Part shown: one piece after another, positions 16,485-24,970 of the stretch
Layout of the letters: every line of letters starts with the position of its first letter
How positions within the stretch are numbered: position 1 is the stretch's first letter
From: DATDAH01 sp963792205
Lineage (GTDB): Bacteria; Actinomycetota; Acidimicrobiia; Acidimicrobiales; DATDAH01
Assembly: GCA_963792205.1 (NCBI GenBank)
Contig: CAWBVI010000004.1
Location: 1,302,001-1,366,000, forward strand
DNA length: 64,000 bases
Reading direction: 5' to 3'
The notes under the pieces: model-generated
What the model was told of the DNA's origin: nothing
The model's input: the letters and a program-made list of their open reading frames with translations, nothing else
The model's database searches: none
Program-made: the position numbers and the translations under genes

Positions 16485-17861
16485 TCAGAGGTCGCGGGCG
16501 CCGTCCTCGAAGCGGGCGAAGCGCGGGAGGAAGGTGAGGTGCACGGTCCCGATCGGGCCGTTGCGGTGCTTGGCCACGATGAGCTCGGTGTCACCGTCGT
16601 CGGTCTTCTCCCGGTCGTACAGCGCGTCGCGATAGATGAACATCACGACGTCCGAGTCCTGCTCGATGCTCCCGCTTTCGCGTAGATCCGCGAGGTTTGG
16701 GCGCTTGTCTTGGCGGGCTTCGACGCCTCTCGAGAGCTGGCTGAGGGCGACGACGGGGGTCTCCAGCTCACGGGCCAGGATCTTGAGGCCGCGGCTGATC
16801 TCGGCCACCTCGACCTGGCGGCTCTCGGCGGAGCTGCGGCCGCTCATGAGCTGCAGGTAGTCGACGACGATGAGGCCGAGGTCGCCGATCTGGCTCTTGA
16901 GGCGCCGGGCCTTGGCCCGCAGCTCCATGATCGTGAGGTTCGGGTTGTCGTCGATCCAGAGGTCGGCCTCGCCGAGCCGGCCGACGGCACGGCTGATGCG
17001 CTTCCAGTCCTCGTCGGTCAGCGCGCCGGTCCTGATCTTCTTGGAGTCGACCCGGGCCTCAGAGCAGAGCAGGCGCTGGGTGAGCTCGATGTGGCTCATC
17101 TCGAGCGAGAACATGAGCACCGACTTCTTCGCCCGCATCGCCGCCCCGGCGACCATGGCCAGGGCGAGGCTGGTCTTGCCCGTGGCCGGGCGGGCCCCGA
17201 TGATCACCAGGGAGCTGGGCTGGAAGCCGCCGAGGATGCTGTCGAGCTCGCGGAAGCCCGTGGTCAGCCCGGTGATCTCGCCCTTGTTCTCGTAGAGCTG
17301 CTCCAGCCGGTCGAGGCCGAGGTCCATCAGCTGGTGGATCGGCATCAGGGTGTCGCTGATCCGCCGCTCGGCGATGCGGAAGACCAGCGACTCGGCCGTG
17401 TCGACCGCCTTGTCGACGTCGTCGGGGACGTCGTAGCCGAGCTGGGCCACCTCGCCGCCCACGCCGATGAGCTTTCGCATCATCGAGCGCTCCTCGATGA
17501 TCTTGGCGTAGAAGGAGGCGTTGGACGTGGCCGGGGTGGCCGACTCGAGGTCGACCAGCGCCCCCGCCCCCCCGACGGCGTCGAGCAGGTTGGCCCGCTT
17601 CAGCTCCTCGGCGACGGTGATCGGGTCGGCGGGCTCGCCCTGGCTGTAGAGGCTGGTGATGGCGTCGAAGACGTGGGCGTGGGCGGGCTTGTAGAAGTCG
17701 GCCACGGTGACGTGCTGGATCGCCGCCGAGATGGCGTCGCTCGACAGCAGCATCGCCCCGAGCAGCGACGCCTCGGCCTCGAGGTTGTGCGGCGGGACCC
17801 GCCCCGCCGGCCGGGGTCCGTCGTCGTAGTCGGCTGGATGGGGCGCGCCGTCACTCAACAC
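16485..17861 (-). CDS. dnaB: Replicative DNA helicase DnaB
   Basis: A 458-residue replicative helicase, normal length for an intein-free DnaB. The N-terminal domain starts at VPPHNLEAEASLLGAMLLS. The RecA-like C-domain has Walker A GARPATGKTSLAL, Walker B LIVVDYLQLMSG and the arginine-finger-side motif QLSRGVEARQDKRP. It unwinds DNA ahead of the fork as a hexamer. GTG 17861 is used. The upstream spacer holds DnaA-box-like 9-mers, so DnaA control is possible. It sits downstream of rpsF-ssb-rpsR-rplI, as in mycobacteria. Confidence 0.97.
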   Translation of the reverse strand: MLSDGAPHPADYDDGPRPAGRVPPHNLEAEASLLGAMLLSSDAISAAIQHVTVADFYKPAHAHVFDAITSLYSQGEPADPITVAEELKRANLLDAVGGAGALVDLESATPATSNASFYAKIIEERSMMRKLIGVGGEVAQLGYDVPDDVDKAVDTAESLVFRIAERRISDTLMPIHQLMDLGLDRLEQLYENKGEITGLTTGFRELDSILGGFQPSSLVIIGARPATGKTSLALAMVAGAAMRAKKSVLMFSLEMSHIELTQRLLCSEARVDSKKIRTGALTDEDWKRISRAVGRLGEADLWIDDNPNLTIMELRAKARRLKSQIGDLGLIVVDYLQLMSGRSSAESRQVEVAEISRGLKILARELETPVVALSQLSRGVEARQDKRPNLADLRESGSIEQDSDVVMFIYRDALYDREKTDDGDTELIVAKHRNGPIGTVHLTFLPRFARFEDGARDL

Positions 17862-17946
17862 TCAGGCCCCGTTCCCCCACGCCGCCACTCTGACCCAACG
17901 ACACCGGCACCGACAGGGACCAACCTGGGGATCTCCGGGCAACCCC

Positions 17947-17983
17947 TGTGGATCTGTCGGGGATGGCGCGGCGGTTGTCCACA
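17947..17983. promoter_or_regulatory. DnaA-box-like sites upstream of dnaB
   Basis: TTGTCCACA at 17975-17983 matches the actinobacterial DnaA box exactly. TGTGGATCT at 17947-17955 is a 7/9 match in the opposite orientation. Both lie 86-122 bases before the dnaB start, between rplI and dnaB. Confidence 0.55.
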
Positions 17984-18016
17984 GGGAGATCATCCCCGTG
18001 GGGTGTGACAGCGTCT

Positions 18017-18463
18017 TTAGGCCGGGGTGACCTCGACGAGGAGGGGGATCTGGACCTCGGGGTGGGGCTTGAGGGTCACCTCGTGGGTGCCCAGCTCCTT
18101 GATCGAGGCCTCGAGCACCAGGTCGTGGCGGTCGATCTCGATCTCGGCCTGCTCGGCCACCGCGGTGACGATGTCGGCCGCGGTCACCGAGCCGAAGAGC
18201 TTGCCCTCCTCGCCCGCCCGCATGGGGATGGCGATGGTGCGGCCAGCCAGCTTGGAGGCGACGCCCTCGGCGGCCTCCCGCTCGTTGGCGTCCTGGACGG
18301 CCCGGCCCGCGGCCATGGACTCGGCCTGCGCGCGGGCCCCGGCCGTGACCTTGAGGGCCAGGCCCTTGGGCAGGAGGTAGTTGCGGCCGTAACCGTCGGC
18401 CACCTCGACCACGTCACCCCGATGGCCGAGCCCGGCCACGTCGGAGCGGAGGATGAGCTCCAT
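18017..18463 (-). CDS. rplI: 50S ribosomal protein L9
   Basis: A 148-residue L9 of standard length: N-terminal RNA-binding domain (ILRSDVAGLGHRGDVVEVAD, YGRNYLLPKGLA), long connecting helix, and C-terminal domain. It binds 23S rRNA domain V near the L1 stalk. The start overlaps the rpsR stop by one base (TGATG), with GGAGG just upstream, so the pair is coupled. Confidence 0.97.
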   Translation of the reverse strand: MELILRSDVAGLGHRGDVVEVADGYGRNYLLPKGLALKVTAGARAQAESMAAGRAVQDANEREAAEGVASKLAGRTIAIPMRAGEEGKLFGSVTAADIVTAVAEQAEIEIDRHDLVLEASIKELGTHEVTLKPHPEVQIPLLVEVTPA

Positions 18464-18954
18464 CAGGCCTCCTCGCCGGCGCCGACGGTCTCGACCTCGG
18501 CCTCGACCCCGACCTCGACGTCGCCGCCCTCACCGGCGCCGACCTCGACACCCTCGTCGAGGGTCGGCTCGAAGCCCTCCTCGCCTTCGTCCTCGCGTCC
18601 GCCCGCGGTGGGCGGGGGCGTGGCCGGGGTGGGCATGGGCATGGGCACGTCGGCGCGGGGGCCACGCTCGCCGCGGTCGCGGGACGTGCGCTGGGTGGTG
18701 ACCCGGCTGGTGTAGGGCAGCAGGGCCATCTCCCGCGCGTTCTTGATCGCCATGGCGATCTCGCGCTGCTGCTGCGCGCTGTTGCCGGTGACCCGACGGG
18801 CGCGGATCTTGGCCCGGTCGCTCATGAACCGCCGGAGGAGGTTGACGTCCTTCCAGTCGACGTAGGTGATCTGCTCCTGGTTGAGCAGGCTCACCTTCTT
18901 CTTGCCGCGCCGGGCGTTGTCCTTGTTCTTCGTCCGTCGTTGCTGCTTCGCCAT
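18463..18954 (-). CDS. rpsR: 30S ribosomal protein S18 with long acidic C-terminal tail
   Basis: Residues 1-85 are a complete S18 (VDWKDVNLLRRFMSDRAKI, RARRVTGNSAQQQREIAMAI), of the cysteine-free type. A further 78 residues follow: a Pro/Met/Thr-rich linker and a strongly acidic Glu/Gly/Val-rich tail. Ordinary S18 ends soon after the YTSR segment, so the total of 163 residues is about twice normal. The frame runs without a break into the TGATG junction with rplI, which argues against a frameshift artefact. S18 pairs with S6 on the small-subunit platform. Confidence 0.93.
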   Translation of the reverse strand: MAKQQRRTKNKDNARRGKKKVSLLNQEQITYVDWKDVNLLRRFMSDRAKIRARRVTGNSAQQQREIAMAIKNAREMALLPYTSRVTTQRTSRDRGERGPRADVPMPMPTPATPPPTAGGREDEGEEGFEPTLDEGVEVGAGEGGDVEVGVEAEVETVGAGEEA

Positions 18955-19490
18955 CAGAAGGGCTCCTCATCGGGGTCGTAGCCGCGGCCACCACCGTCGC
19001 CGCCGCTGGCGCCACCACCGGCGCCACCGCCGGCGGGCGCTGGGTTGGGCTCGGGCCGGCCGCCGCCACCGCCTCCGCCGCCGCCACCACCACCGCCGTA
19101 GCCGCCGCCGTCACCGGCCTCGCGGCGCTCGTTCTTCGTGATCTCCACGGTCGCGAACTTCAGGCTCGGGGCGACGTCATCGGCCACGATCTCGACCTTG
19201 GACCGCTTGTCGCCGTCCTGGGTCTCCCAGGAGCGCTGGTCGAGCCGGCCGGCGACGACGACCCGGGCTCCCTTGGGCACCGACTCGGCGACGTTCTCGG
19301 CCAGCTTGGCCCAGCACGTCACGTCGATGAAGGAGGTCGCCTCCTCCCAGTCCTCGGTCTGGCGGTTCCGCCACGAGCGGTTGACCGCGACGGTGAAGCT
19401 GGTGACGGCCTGGCCGCTCGACGTGAAGCGCAACTCGGGGTCGCGGGTCAGGTTGCCGGTCACGCTGACGGTGTTGTGGTCGTTTGCCAT
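18954..19490 (-). CDS. ssb: Single-stranded DNA-binding protein
   Basis: A 178-residue SSB: OB fold (NTVSVTGNLTRDPELRFTSSG, SFIDVTCWAKLAENV), Gly-rich linker, and acidic tip DPDEEPF that recruits partner proteins. It coats single-stranded DNA at forks. It lies 16 bases after rpsF, and its stop overlaps rpsR by TGATG, the classic rpsF-ssb-rpsR operon. Confidence 0.97.
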   Translation of the reverse strand: MANDHNTVSVTGNLTRDPELRFTSSGQAVTSFTVAVNRSWRNRQTEDWEEATSFIDVTCWAKLAENVAESVPKGARVVVAGRLDQRSWETQDGDKRSKVEIVADDVAPSLKFATVEITKNERREAGDGGGYGGGGGGGGGGGGGRPEPNPAPAGGGAGGGASGGDGGGRGYDPDEEPF

Positions 19491-19506
19491 GTCTGGTGCT
19501 CCTGGT

Positions 19507-19851
19507 TCAGCCGGCGGTCGCCGGCTCGCCGTCGCCCAGCAGGCCGCGACGAGCGGCCTCGTGGTCCGGGAGACGGATGATCTTGTGGCGGACGGTCTCG
19601 TCCGCGAGGCGGAGGAAGCGGTCGACGTCGGCCAGGTCGCTGGTCTCGGTCACGACCTCCAGGACGACGTAGAAGCCCTCGTCCTTGTGGTCGATCTCGT
19701 AGGCGAACTTGCGCAAGCCCCACTTCTCGGTGGAGGCCACGCGGCCACCGGCGTCGCCGATCATGGCGGTCGCCTGGTTCAGCAGCCCGTCGAGGGTGGA
19801 CTCCTCGACCTCGCGGTCGAAGATCACCATGAGCTCGTACACACGCGTCAT
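19507..19851 (-). CDS. rpsF: 30S ribosomal protein S6
   Basis: A 114-residue S6 with MTRVYELMVIFDREVEE at the start and KWGLRKFAYEIDHKDEGFY in the middle; normal size. It binds S18 and 16S rRNA. First gene of the rpsF-ssb-rpsR-rplI-dnaB string. Confidence 0.97.
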   Translation of the reverse strand: MTRVYELMVIFDREVEESTLDGLLNQATAMIGDAGGRVASTEKWGLRKFAYEIDHKDEGFYVVLEVVTETSDLADVDRFLRLADETVRHKIIRLPDHEAARRGLLGDGEPATAG

Positions 19852-19912
19852 GCGTGCATCACATCCCTTCGGTTCCGGTGGCGGACCACCTGGAGCCCCC
19901 GCAGGGGGCAGG
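19852..19912 (-). promoter_or_regulatory. Structured rpsF leader
   Basis: Two perfect hairpins precede rpsF on the minus strand: GCCCCC/GGGGGC (19895-19909, 3-base loop) and GGTGG/CCACC (19877-19890, 4-base loop). In other bacteria an mRNA structure here binds the S6:S18 complex for feedback control. I see the hairpins but cannot confirm the S6:S18 motif. Confidence 0.4.
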
Positions 19913-19992
19913 GTCGGTGCCCACCCGGAGGCAGGCCTTGTCGGCGTCGCAGGGTACTCATCACGGCCCAGGATGACGACAGGGGGTGACAG

Positions 19993-20556
19993 TCAGGGCG
20001 GGGCGCAGGCGCCGGCCTGGACGAGGCGGGCGTCGGGACCGTCGAGGCCGAGGGCCTCGAGGCCGCCCTGTGGCACCTCGACGGTGTCGGTGTACGGCCC
20101 CTCCGGCTCGTAGCCGGGGCACTCGTCGCCCAGGTCCAGGCAGGGGTCCATGTCGGCGGTGGACACCACCGCTCCGTCGACGTCCAGGTAGGCGATCGAC
20201 AAGGGCAGTGGCGTGTCGCGCATCCAGAAGCCACCCGTCCGCTCGCCCTCGGGGAAGTCGAAGAGCATCCCCGCGTAGTCGCCCAGGTCGACCACGTTCA
20301 TCAGGCCCTGCGTGTACTGCTCCGCCGCCTGCGCCAGCAGCAGGCATGACTCGATCACGTCGCCGCCCTCGGTCGTCACCTCGACCGCGACCTCGTCGAA
20401 GCCCGCGATCGTCACCCGCCCCGACGCCGACTCGGGCCCGTCGGCCGACAGGTCGATCCCGTCGGCGATGGACACTGCGGTCGCCGCCGTCTCGCCACCG
20501 TCGTCGCCGCACGCGGCCACGAAGACGAGGACGACAAGCAGCCGGGCGATCCGCAT
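19993..20556 (-). CDS. DUF192 lipoprotein
   Basis: A 187-residue protein with lipobox VAAC after a short signal (MRIARLLVVLVFVAAC). The DUF192 core includes YTQGLMNVVDLGDYAGMLFD, FWMRDTPLPLSIAYLD and ADMDPC. The function of DUF192 is not established. ATG 20556 gives the signal peptide. It sits between the rpsF leader and panB on the same strand. Confidence 0.85.
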   Translation of the reverse strand: MRIARLLVVLVFVAACGDDGGETAATAVSIADGIDLSADGPESASGRVTIAGFDEVAVEVTTEGGDVIESCLLLAQAAEQYTQGLMNVVDLGDYAGMLFDFPEGERTGGFWMRDTPLPLSIAYLDVDGAVVSTADMDPCLDLGDECPGYEPEGPYTDTVEVPQGGLEALGLDGPDARLVQAGACAPP

Positions 20557-20626
20557 GGCCGCCCAGTCTCCACCGAAATCGACGCGACCAAGGGGGCGGG
20601 TGGGCGCACCGACCGTTCTTGCCCGA

Positions 20627-21481
20627 CTACCCCGTGCGGCCGTAGAGGCCGAGGGACTCGGCGACGTCCTCGCTGAGGTGGTAGCTCTCGGCGTCGCCGG
20701 GGAAGGCCCCCGAGCGGACGTCGGCGGCATACCGGCTCATGGCGTCGACCATCCCGTCCTTCATCTCGGCGTAGCGCCGGACGAACTTGGGCCGGATCCG
20801 GTCCTCGATCCCGAGCAGGTCGTGGGCGACCAGCACCTGGCCGTCGCAGCCGGGGCCGGCGCCGATGCCGATGGTGGGGACGTCGACGGCGTCGGTCACC
20901 ATGCGGGCGACCTCGGTGGGCACGGCCTCCAGCACGAGGGCGAAGCACCCGGCGTGGGCCAGCGCCTTCGCGTCCGAGACCAGCTCCTGCACGGCCTCGT
21001 GGGCGCGGGCCTGGACCTTGAAGCCGCCGGTGGCCTTGATGGACTGCGGCGTGAGCCCCAGGTGGCCCATGACGGGCATCTCGGCGTCGAGGATGGCCTC
21101 GATCATGGGCAGGCGCTTGCGCCCACCCTCGAGCTTGACCGAGCCGGCACCGGCCCGGACGAGCCGGGCCGCGTTGCACACGGTCTCCTCGACCGAGACG
21201 TGGTAGCTCATCCACGGCAGGTCGCCGACGATCAGGGCCCGGGGCTTGGCCCGGGCGACGGCAGCGGTGTGGTGGGCCAGGTCGTCGGTCGTGACCTGCA
21301 GGGTGTCGTCGTAGCCGAGCACCACCATCGCGACCGAGTCGCCGACCAGGATCAGGTCGACGCCGGCCTCGTCGGCGATCCGGGCCCCGGGCGCGTCATA
21401 CGCCGTGACCATGACCAGCGGGTCCCGACCGTCCCGGACCTTGTGGTCGCGGATGTCGGGCGCGGTGACGGGCTTGCTCAT
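20627..21481 (-). CDS. panB: 3-methyl-2-oxobutanoate hydroxymethyltransferase
   Basis: A 284-residue ketopantoate hydroxymethyltransferase, first step of pantothenate synthesis (alpha-ketoisovalerate plus methylene-tetrahydrofolate). Family signatures: MVTAYDAPGARIADEAGVD, LILVGDSVAMVVLGYDDT (metal-binding Asp), SVKLEGG, VMGHLGLTPQS, and TIGIGAGPGCDGQVLV. Normal length. No other pan gene is nearby. Confidence 0.96.
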   Translation of the reverse strand: MSKPVTAPDIRDHKVRDGRDPLVMVTAYDAPGARIADEAGVDLILVGDSVAMVVLGYDDTLQVTTDDLAHHTAAVARAKPRALIVGDLPWMSYHVSVEETVCNAARLVRAGAGSVKLEGGRKRLPMIEAILDAEMPVMGHLGLTPQSIKATGGFKVQARAHEAVQELVSDAKALAHAGCFALVLEAVPTEVARMVTDAVDVPTIGIGAGPGCDGQVLVAHDLLGIEDRIRPKFVRRYAEMKDGMVDAMSRYAADVRSGAFPGDAESYHLSEDVAESLGLYGRTG

Positions 21482-21549
21482 GGAAGCCTCCTCCTCGTCC
21501 AGCGCACGTTCGGCTGCCGGCGAAGCCGCCAGCCTACTCTCGGGCGCTC

Positions 21550-21756
21550 ATGGCAGGCCAGCCCGAGGTGACGAACGCCACCTGTGACTCGTGTGGTCGC
21601 GAGCAGGAGGAGGTCGTCGAGGTGGTCCGCCTCTACGTCGTGGCCGAGGCGTGGGACCAGGAGCCGTCGGTCAGCGAGGCCGAGGGCACCGAGCGTTGGT
21701 GCTTCCCGTGCCGAACCCACTACCCCCACCGGGTCGTGGGCGCGACCGAGCCCTAA
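21550..21756 (+). CDS. Small zinc-ribbon-like protein
   Basis: A 68-residue protein with CDSCG near the N-terminus and CFPC near the C-terminus, two CxxC knuckles about 37 residues apart that would form one zinc ribbon. The stop overlaps the converging PBP gene stop by two bases (CTAA). Function unknown. Confidence 0.6.
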   Translation: MAGQPEVTNATCDSCGREQEEVVEVVRLYVVAEAWDQEPSVSEAEGTERWCFPCRTHYPHRVVGATEP

Positions 21757-24035
21757 CCGCTGCCGATCCGGGGCGGCGGCGCGGGCGGGGACGGGCCGGG
21801 GACCGTGGTCGGGGGCACGGTGACCGTCGTCGGTGGCGGCTCGGTCACCGGCGGCTCGGTCACCGGCGGCTCGGTCCCACTGGTCGGCGGCGGCTCCTCG
21901 CCCCCGCCCTGGAAGCAGCTGTCGATCACGCCGTCGCCGTTGGTGTCCTGCGGGATGTAGCCGGCCGGGCAGGTCGGTTCCGACGGCACGTCGGGGACGT
22001 CGAGGTCCTCGAAGCTGGTCCGGCCGGGGAAGTCGGTCACGTTCGCCAGCGAGCAGTCGTTCTCGACGAGGCCGGCGTCGTCGAGGCGGGTCATGAACTC
22101 GGCCCACGTGGGTGCGGCCAGGGTGCCGCCCTGTCCGCCGAGCGGGGCGATCTCCTGGCCCGGGCCGCCGACGTTGCCGACCCACACCGCGGCGGTCACC
22201 TTGCACGTGTAGCCGACGAACCACGCGTCCTTGTTGTTCTGCGTGGTGCCCGTCTTGCCCGCGGTCTCCCAGCCCGAGATCTGGGCCGCGGTCCCCGTGC
22301 CGCCACTGGTCACGCCCCGCAGCGCCGTGGTCACGGTGTCGGCCACCTCCGGCGAGATCACCTGCTGCGGCGCGTGGTCGTCCGCGGTGTAGATGACGTT
22401 GCCGCGGGAGTCCTCGACTCGCTCGATCATCACCGGCTGGCGATGGATGCCGTGGTCCCGGAAGGTCGTGAAGGCGCTGGCCATGTCCAGCACCGACAGC
22501 TCGCCGGAGCCGAGCACCAAGGAGGGCACGATCGGCAGCTCCGACTCGACGCCCAGGTTGTGGGCCATGTCGATGACCTGCTCGGGACCGAGCTCGAGCA
22601 TGAGCTGGGCGAAGACGACGTTGGAGGAGGCGGCGGTGGCGCTCAGCAGGGAGTGACCGCCGGAGGACCCGCCCCCGCTGACCTCCCACGTCTCGGTGCT
22701 GCCCGGGATGTCGAGTGAGACGCTGCTCGGGGCCGGGATGCGGGCCTCAGCCGAGTAGCCCTGAGCCAGCGCCTCGGCCAGGGCGAAGGGCTTGAACGAC
22801 GACCCCGGCTGGCGCCCGGAACCGCCGCCCTCGGCGCCCATGGCCAGGTTCAGCTCGCTGAGGTTGAAGTCGCGGCCACCCATCATCGCCCGGACCCGCC
22901 CGTCACCGCCGACGGCCACGATGGAGCTCTCCGGCCCGGGCTGCGGGAAGCGGTTGACGACGGTCTCGTACGCCTGCCGCTGCCAGTTGAGGTCGAGGCT
23001 GGTGTACACGCGGAGCCCGCCGGTGTAGACGCGGTCCTCGCCGAACATCTCGACCAGCTGCTGGCGCACCGTCTCGTAGAAGTAATCGGCGCCGACGTCG
23101 TGGCCCTGCACGTGGGAGAAGAGCCGGGCCTGGGTCCGGGGCAGCACGTTGCCCGGCGGGCACGTCTCGACGCACACCCCGTAGGGGTTCACGTACCACT
23201 CGACGGCCTCGGCCTCATCGAACTCGGCGTCGGTGATGGAGCCCAGCTCCCGCATGTTGACCAGCGTCGTGTCGCGGCGGCGGTAGGCCTCCCGGGGGTT
23301 GCGCTCGGCGTCGGCGGACTCCGGCGCCCGGATGAGCCCGGCGAGGTAGGCGGCGTCGGTCAGCGACAGCTCTTCGACGTTCTTGTAGAAGTAGGCCTGC
23401 GACGCGGCCTGGACGCCGTAGGCGCCCCGCCCGAAGTACACCGTGTTGAGGTAGCGCTCGATGATCTCCCGCTTGGAGAGCTCCCGCTCCAGCTCGACGG
23501 CGTAGATGGCCTCCCGGATCTTGCGGGCCACGGTGTCGTCGTCGTCCTCGGTGACGATCTTCACGTACTGCTGGGTGATGGTCGACCCGCCCTGCTGGGA
23601 CTCGCTGCTGCCGGTCAACTGGGCCCACCCCGCCCGGGCGATGCCGGCGGGGTCGATGCCGTTGTGGTCCCAGAAGTGCTGGTCCTCGGCCGCGATCACC
23701 GCGTCGATCAACACGTCGGGCATGCGCCCGTAGGGGACGATGACCCGGTTCTCCTCGGCGTTCAGCTGCGCGGCGGCGTTGCGCGGACCACAGCGCTCGG
23801 TGACCTCGCGGGTGCAGATGAAGGAGGTCTCCGCCAGCTCGGCGTCCACCGGGGGGAGCTCGATGCTGGACAGGATCAGGCCGACGCCGGCCAGCCCGCC
23901 GACCACCACGAGCATGGCCAGGAACAGCACGCGCCGCCATCGCCAGAAGAAGCTGCGCCGGCGGAAGCGGCGGCGGCGATAGCGACCCCAGAGCGAGACC
24001 TTCTCGTCGGGGTCGATGTCAGGGTTCGTGGGCAT
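21753..24035 (-). CDS. Bifunctional class A penicillin-binding protein (PBP1)
   Basis: A 760-residue peptidoglycan glycosyltransferase/transpeptidase. A cytosolic Arg-rich N-terminus and one membrane helix precede the GT51 domain (AAEDQHFWDHNGIDPAG, GGSTITQQYVK, ELSKREIIERYLNTVYFG). The transpeptidase has the active-site SSFKP (SxxK), the SSN triad and KTGTTQ. The tail is Pro/Thr-rich. It polymerises and cross-links cell-wall glycan strands. In M. tuberculosis the homologue (ponA1, Rv0050) is likewise next to a DUF5318 gene and just beyond rpsF. Confidence 0.95.
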   Translation of the reverse strand: MPTNPDIDPDEKVSLWGRYRRRRFRRRSFFWRWRRVLFLAMLVVVGGLAGVGLILSSIELPPVDAELAETSFICTREVTERCGPRNAAAQLNAEENRVIVPYGRMPDVLIDAVIAAEDQHFWDHNGIDPAGIARAGWAQLTGSSESQQGGSTITQQYVKIVTEDDDDTVARKIREAIYAVELERELSKREIIERYLNTVYFGRGAYGVQAASQAYFYKNVEELSLTDAAYLAGLIRAPESADAERNPREAYRRRDTTLVNMRELGSITDAEFDEAEAVEWYVNPYGVCVETCPPGNVLPRTQARLFSHVQGHDVGADYFYETVRQQLVEMFGEDRVYTGGLRVYTSLDLNWQRQAYETVVNRFPQPGPESSIVAVGGDGRVRAMMGGRDFNLSELNLAMGAEGGGSGRQPGSSFKPFALAEALAQGYSAEARIPAPSSVSLDIPGSTETWEVSGGGSSGGHSLLSATAASSNVVFAQLMLELGPEQVIDMAHNLGVESELPIVPSLVLGSGELSVLDMASAFTTFRDHGIHRQPVMIERVEDSRGNVIYTADDHAPQQVISPEVADTVTTALRGVTSGGTGTAAQISGWETAGKTGTTQNNKDAWFVGYTCKVTAAVWVGNVGGPGQEIAPLGGQGGTLAAPTWAEFMTRLDDAGLVENDCSLANVTDFPGRTSFEDLDVPDVPSEPTCPAGYIPQDTNGDGVIDSCFQGGGEEPPPTSGTEPPVTEPPVTEPPPTTVTVPPTTVPGPSPPAPPPRIGSG

Positions 24036-24119
24036 GGCTGAAGAAGGGGCAGGGGACCGGGCCGGCCCAGAGGTTACCGTTCGATGACGGCCGAGAGCGG
24101 TCGCCTCGTGCGGCAGGGC

Positions 24120-24503
24120 TCAGACGTCGAAGACCCGCAGCAGGTGGTTCCAGCCGCAGTCGGGACAGACCTCGACCACGTAGCACCGGTAGGCGCCCTT
24201 GCGGCGGGTGACCTTGGCCAGCTCCGCCTTGTCGCGGACGCAACGCCCGGCCGGGCCGAGGTACGACCCGAACACGTAGGAGACCAGCTTGAGCTTCTCC
24301 TCCTCGCACACCGGGCAGTCGAGCTCGGTGGTGTCCTCCACGTAGTCCCGGGCCACCCGCAGCAGCTCGGGGTGCGCGTCGCACACCTCGTGGCGGGCCA
24401 GCCGGCCCTTCCGGTACTCGGTCAGGACGCCCTGACGCGCCAAGCGGTAGTCGACCGTGCCACCGTGCGTGGCACCACGGATCGCCTCCACCCGGAAGCT
24501 CAT
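24120..24503 (-). CDS. DUF5318 family protein
   Basis: A 127-residue protein matching the actinobacterial DUF5318 pattern: VDYRLARQGVLTEYRKGRL, HPELLRVARDY, CPVCEEEKLKLVSYVFG, and CPDCGWNH, with a probable zinc site made by the CPVC and CPDC pairs. Rv0049 occupies the same place beside ponA1. Function unknown. Confidence 0.85.
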   Translation of the reverse strand: MSFRVEAIRGATHGGTVDYRLARQGVLTEYRKGRLARHEVCDAHPELLRVARDYVEDTTELDCPVCEEEKLKLVSYVFGSYLGPAGRCVRDKAELAKVTRRKGAYRCYVVEVCPDCGWNHLLRVFDV

Positions 24504-24562
24504 GGCGGGAGGGTAGATGCTCGGACCGCTCAGGATGGGCCGGACCGGCTAGAAACCCCGTG

Positions 24563-24970
24563 ATGAGCGAGCACCCGGCGCGGGCGGCGTCGCAGCGATC
24601 GATGGCTGCGGTGGAGGCCGGCGACCGCGACGGCTGGCTCGCCCTCTTCGACGAGGACGCGATCGTCGAGGACCCGATCGGGCCGTCGCCGCTCGATCCG
24701 GAGGGCCTCGGCCGCCACGGCAAGGCGGCGGTCGCCGGGTTCTGGGACGAGGTCATCTCGTTGGGCCAGGTCCGGTTCGCGATCCGCGAGTCCTACGCGT
24801 GCGGCGACGAGTGCGCCAACGTGGGCCGGATCACGACCACCCTCCCCGACGGCAACCGATCGGTCGTCGACGGCGTCTTCACGTACCGGATCGGTGACGA
24901 CGGTCGCATCGTCGCCCTCCGGGCGTTCTGGGAGTTCGACGCCATGACCTTCGAGCCTCCGGAGGGCTGA
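24563..24970 (+). CDS. SnoaL/NTF2-like protein
   Basis: A 135-residue single NTF2-like domain (AVEAGDRDGWLALFDEDAIV near the start; YRIGDDGRIVALRAFWEFD at the end). Such pockets bind or isomerise small hydrophobic molecules. A GTG directly precedes the ATG and could also serve. The stop overlaps the next start (TGATG), coupling it to the methyltransferase. Confidence 0.8.
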   Translation: MSEHPARAASQRSMAAVEAGDRDGWLALFDEDAIVEDPIGPSPLDPEGLGRHGKAAVAGFWDEVISLGQVRFAIRESYACGDECANVGRITTTLPDGNRSVVDGVFTYRIGDDGRIVALRAFWEFDAMTFEPPEG

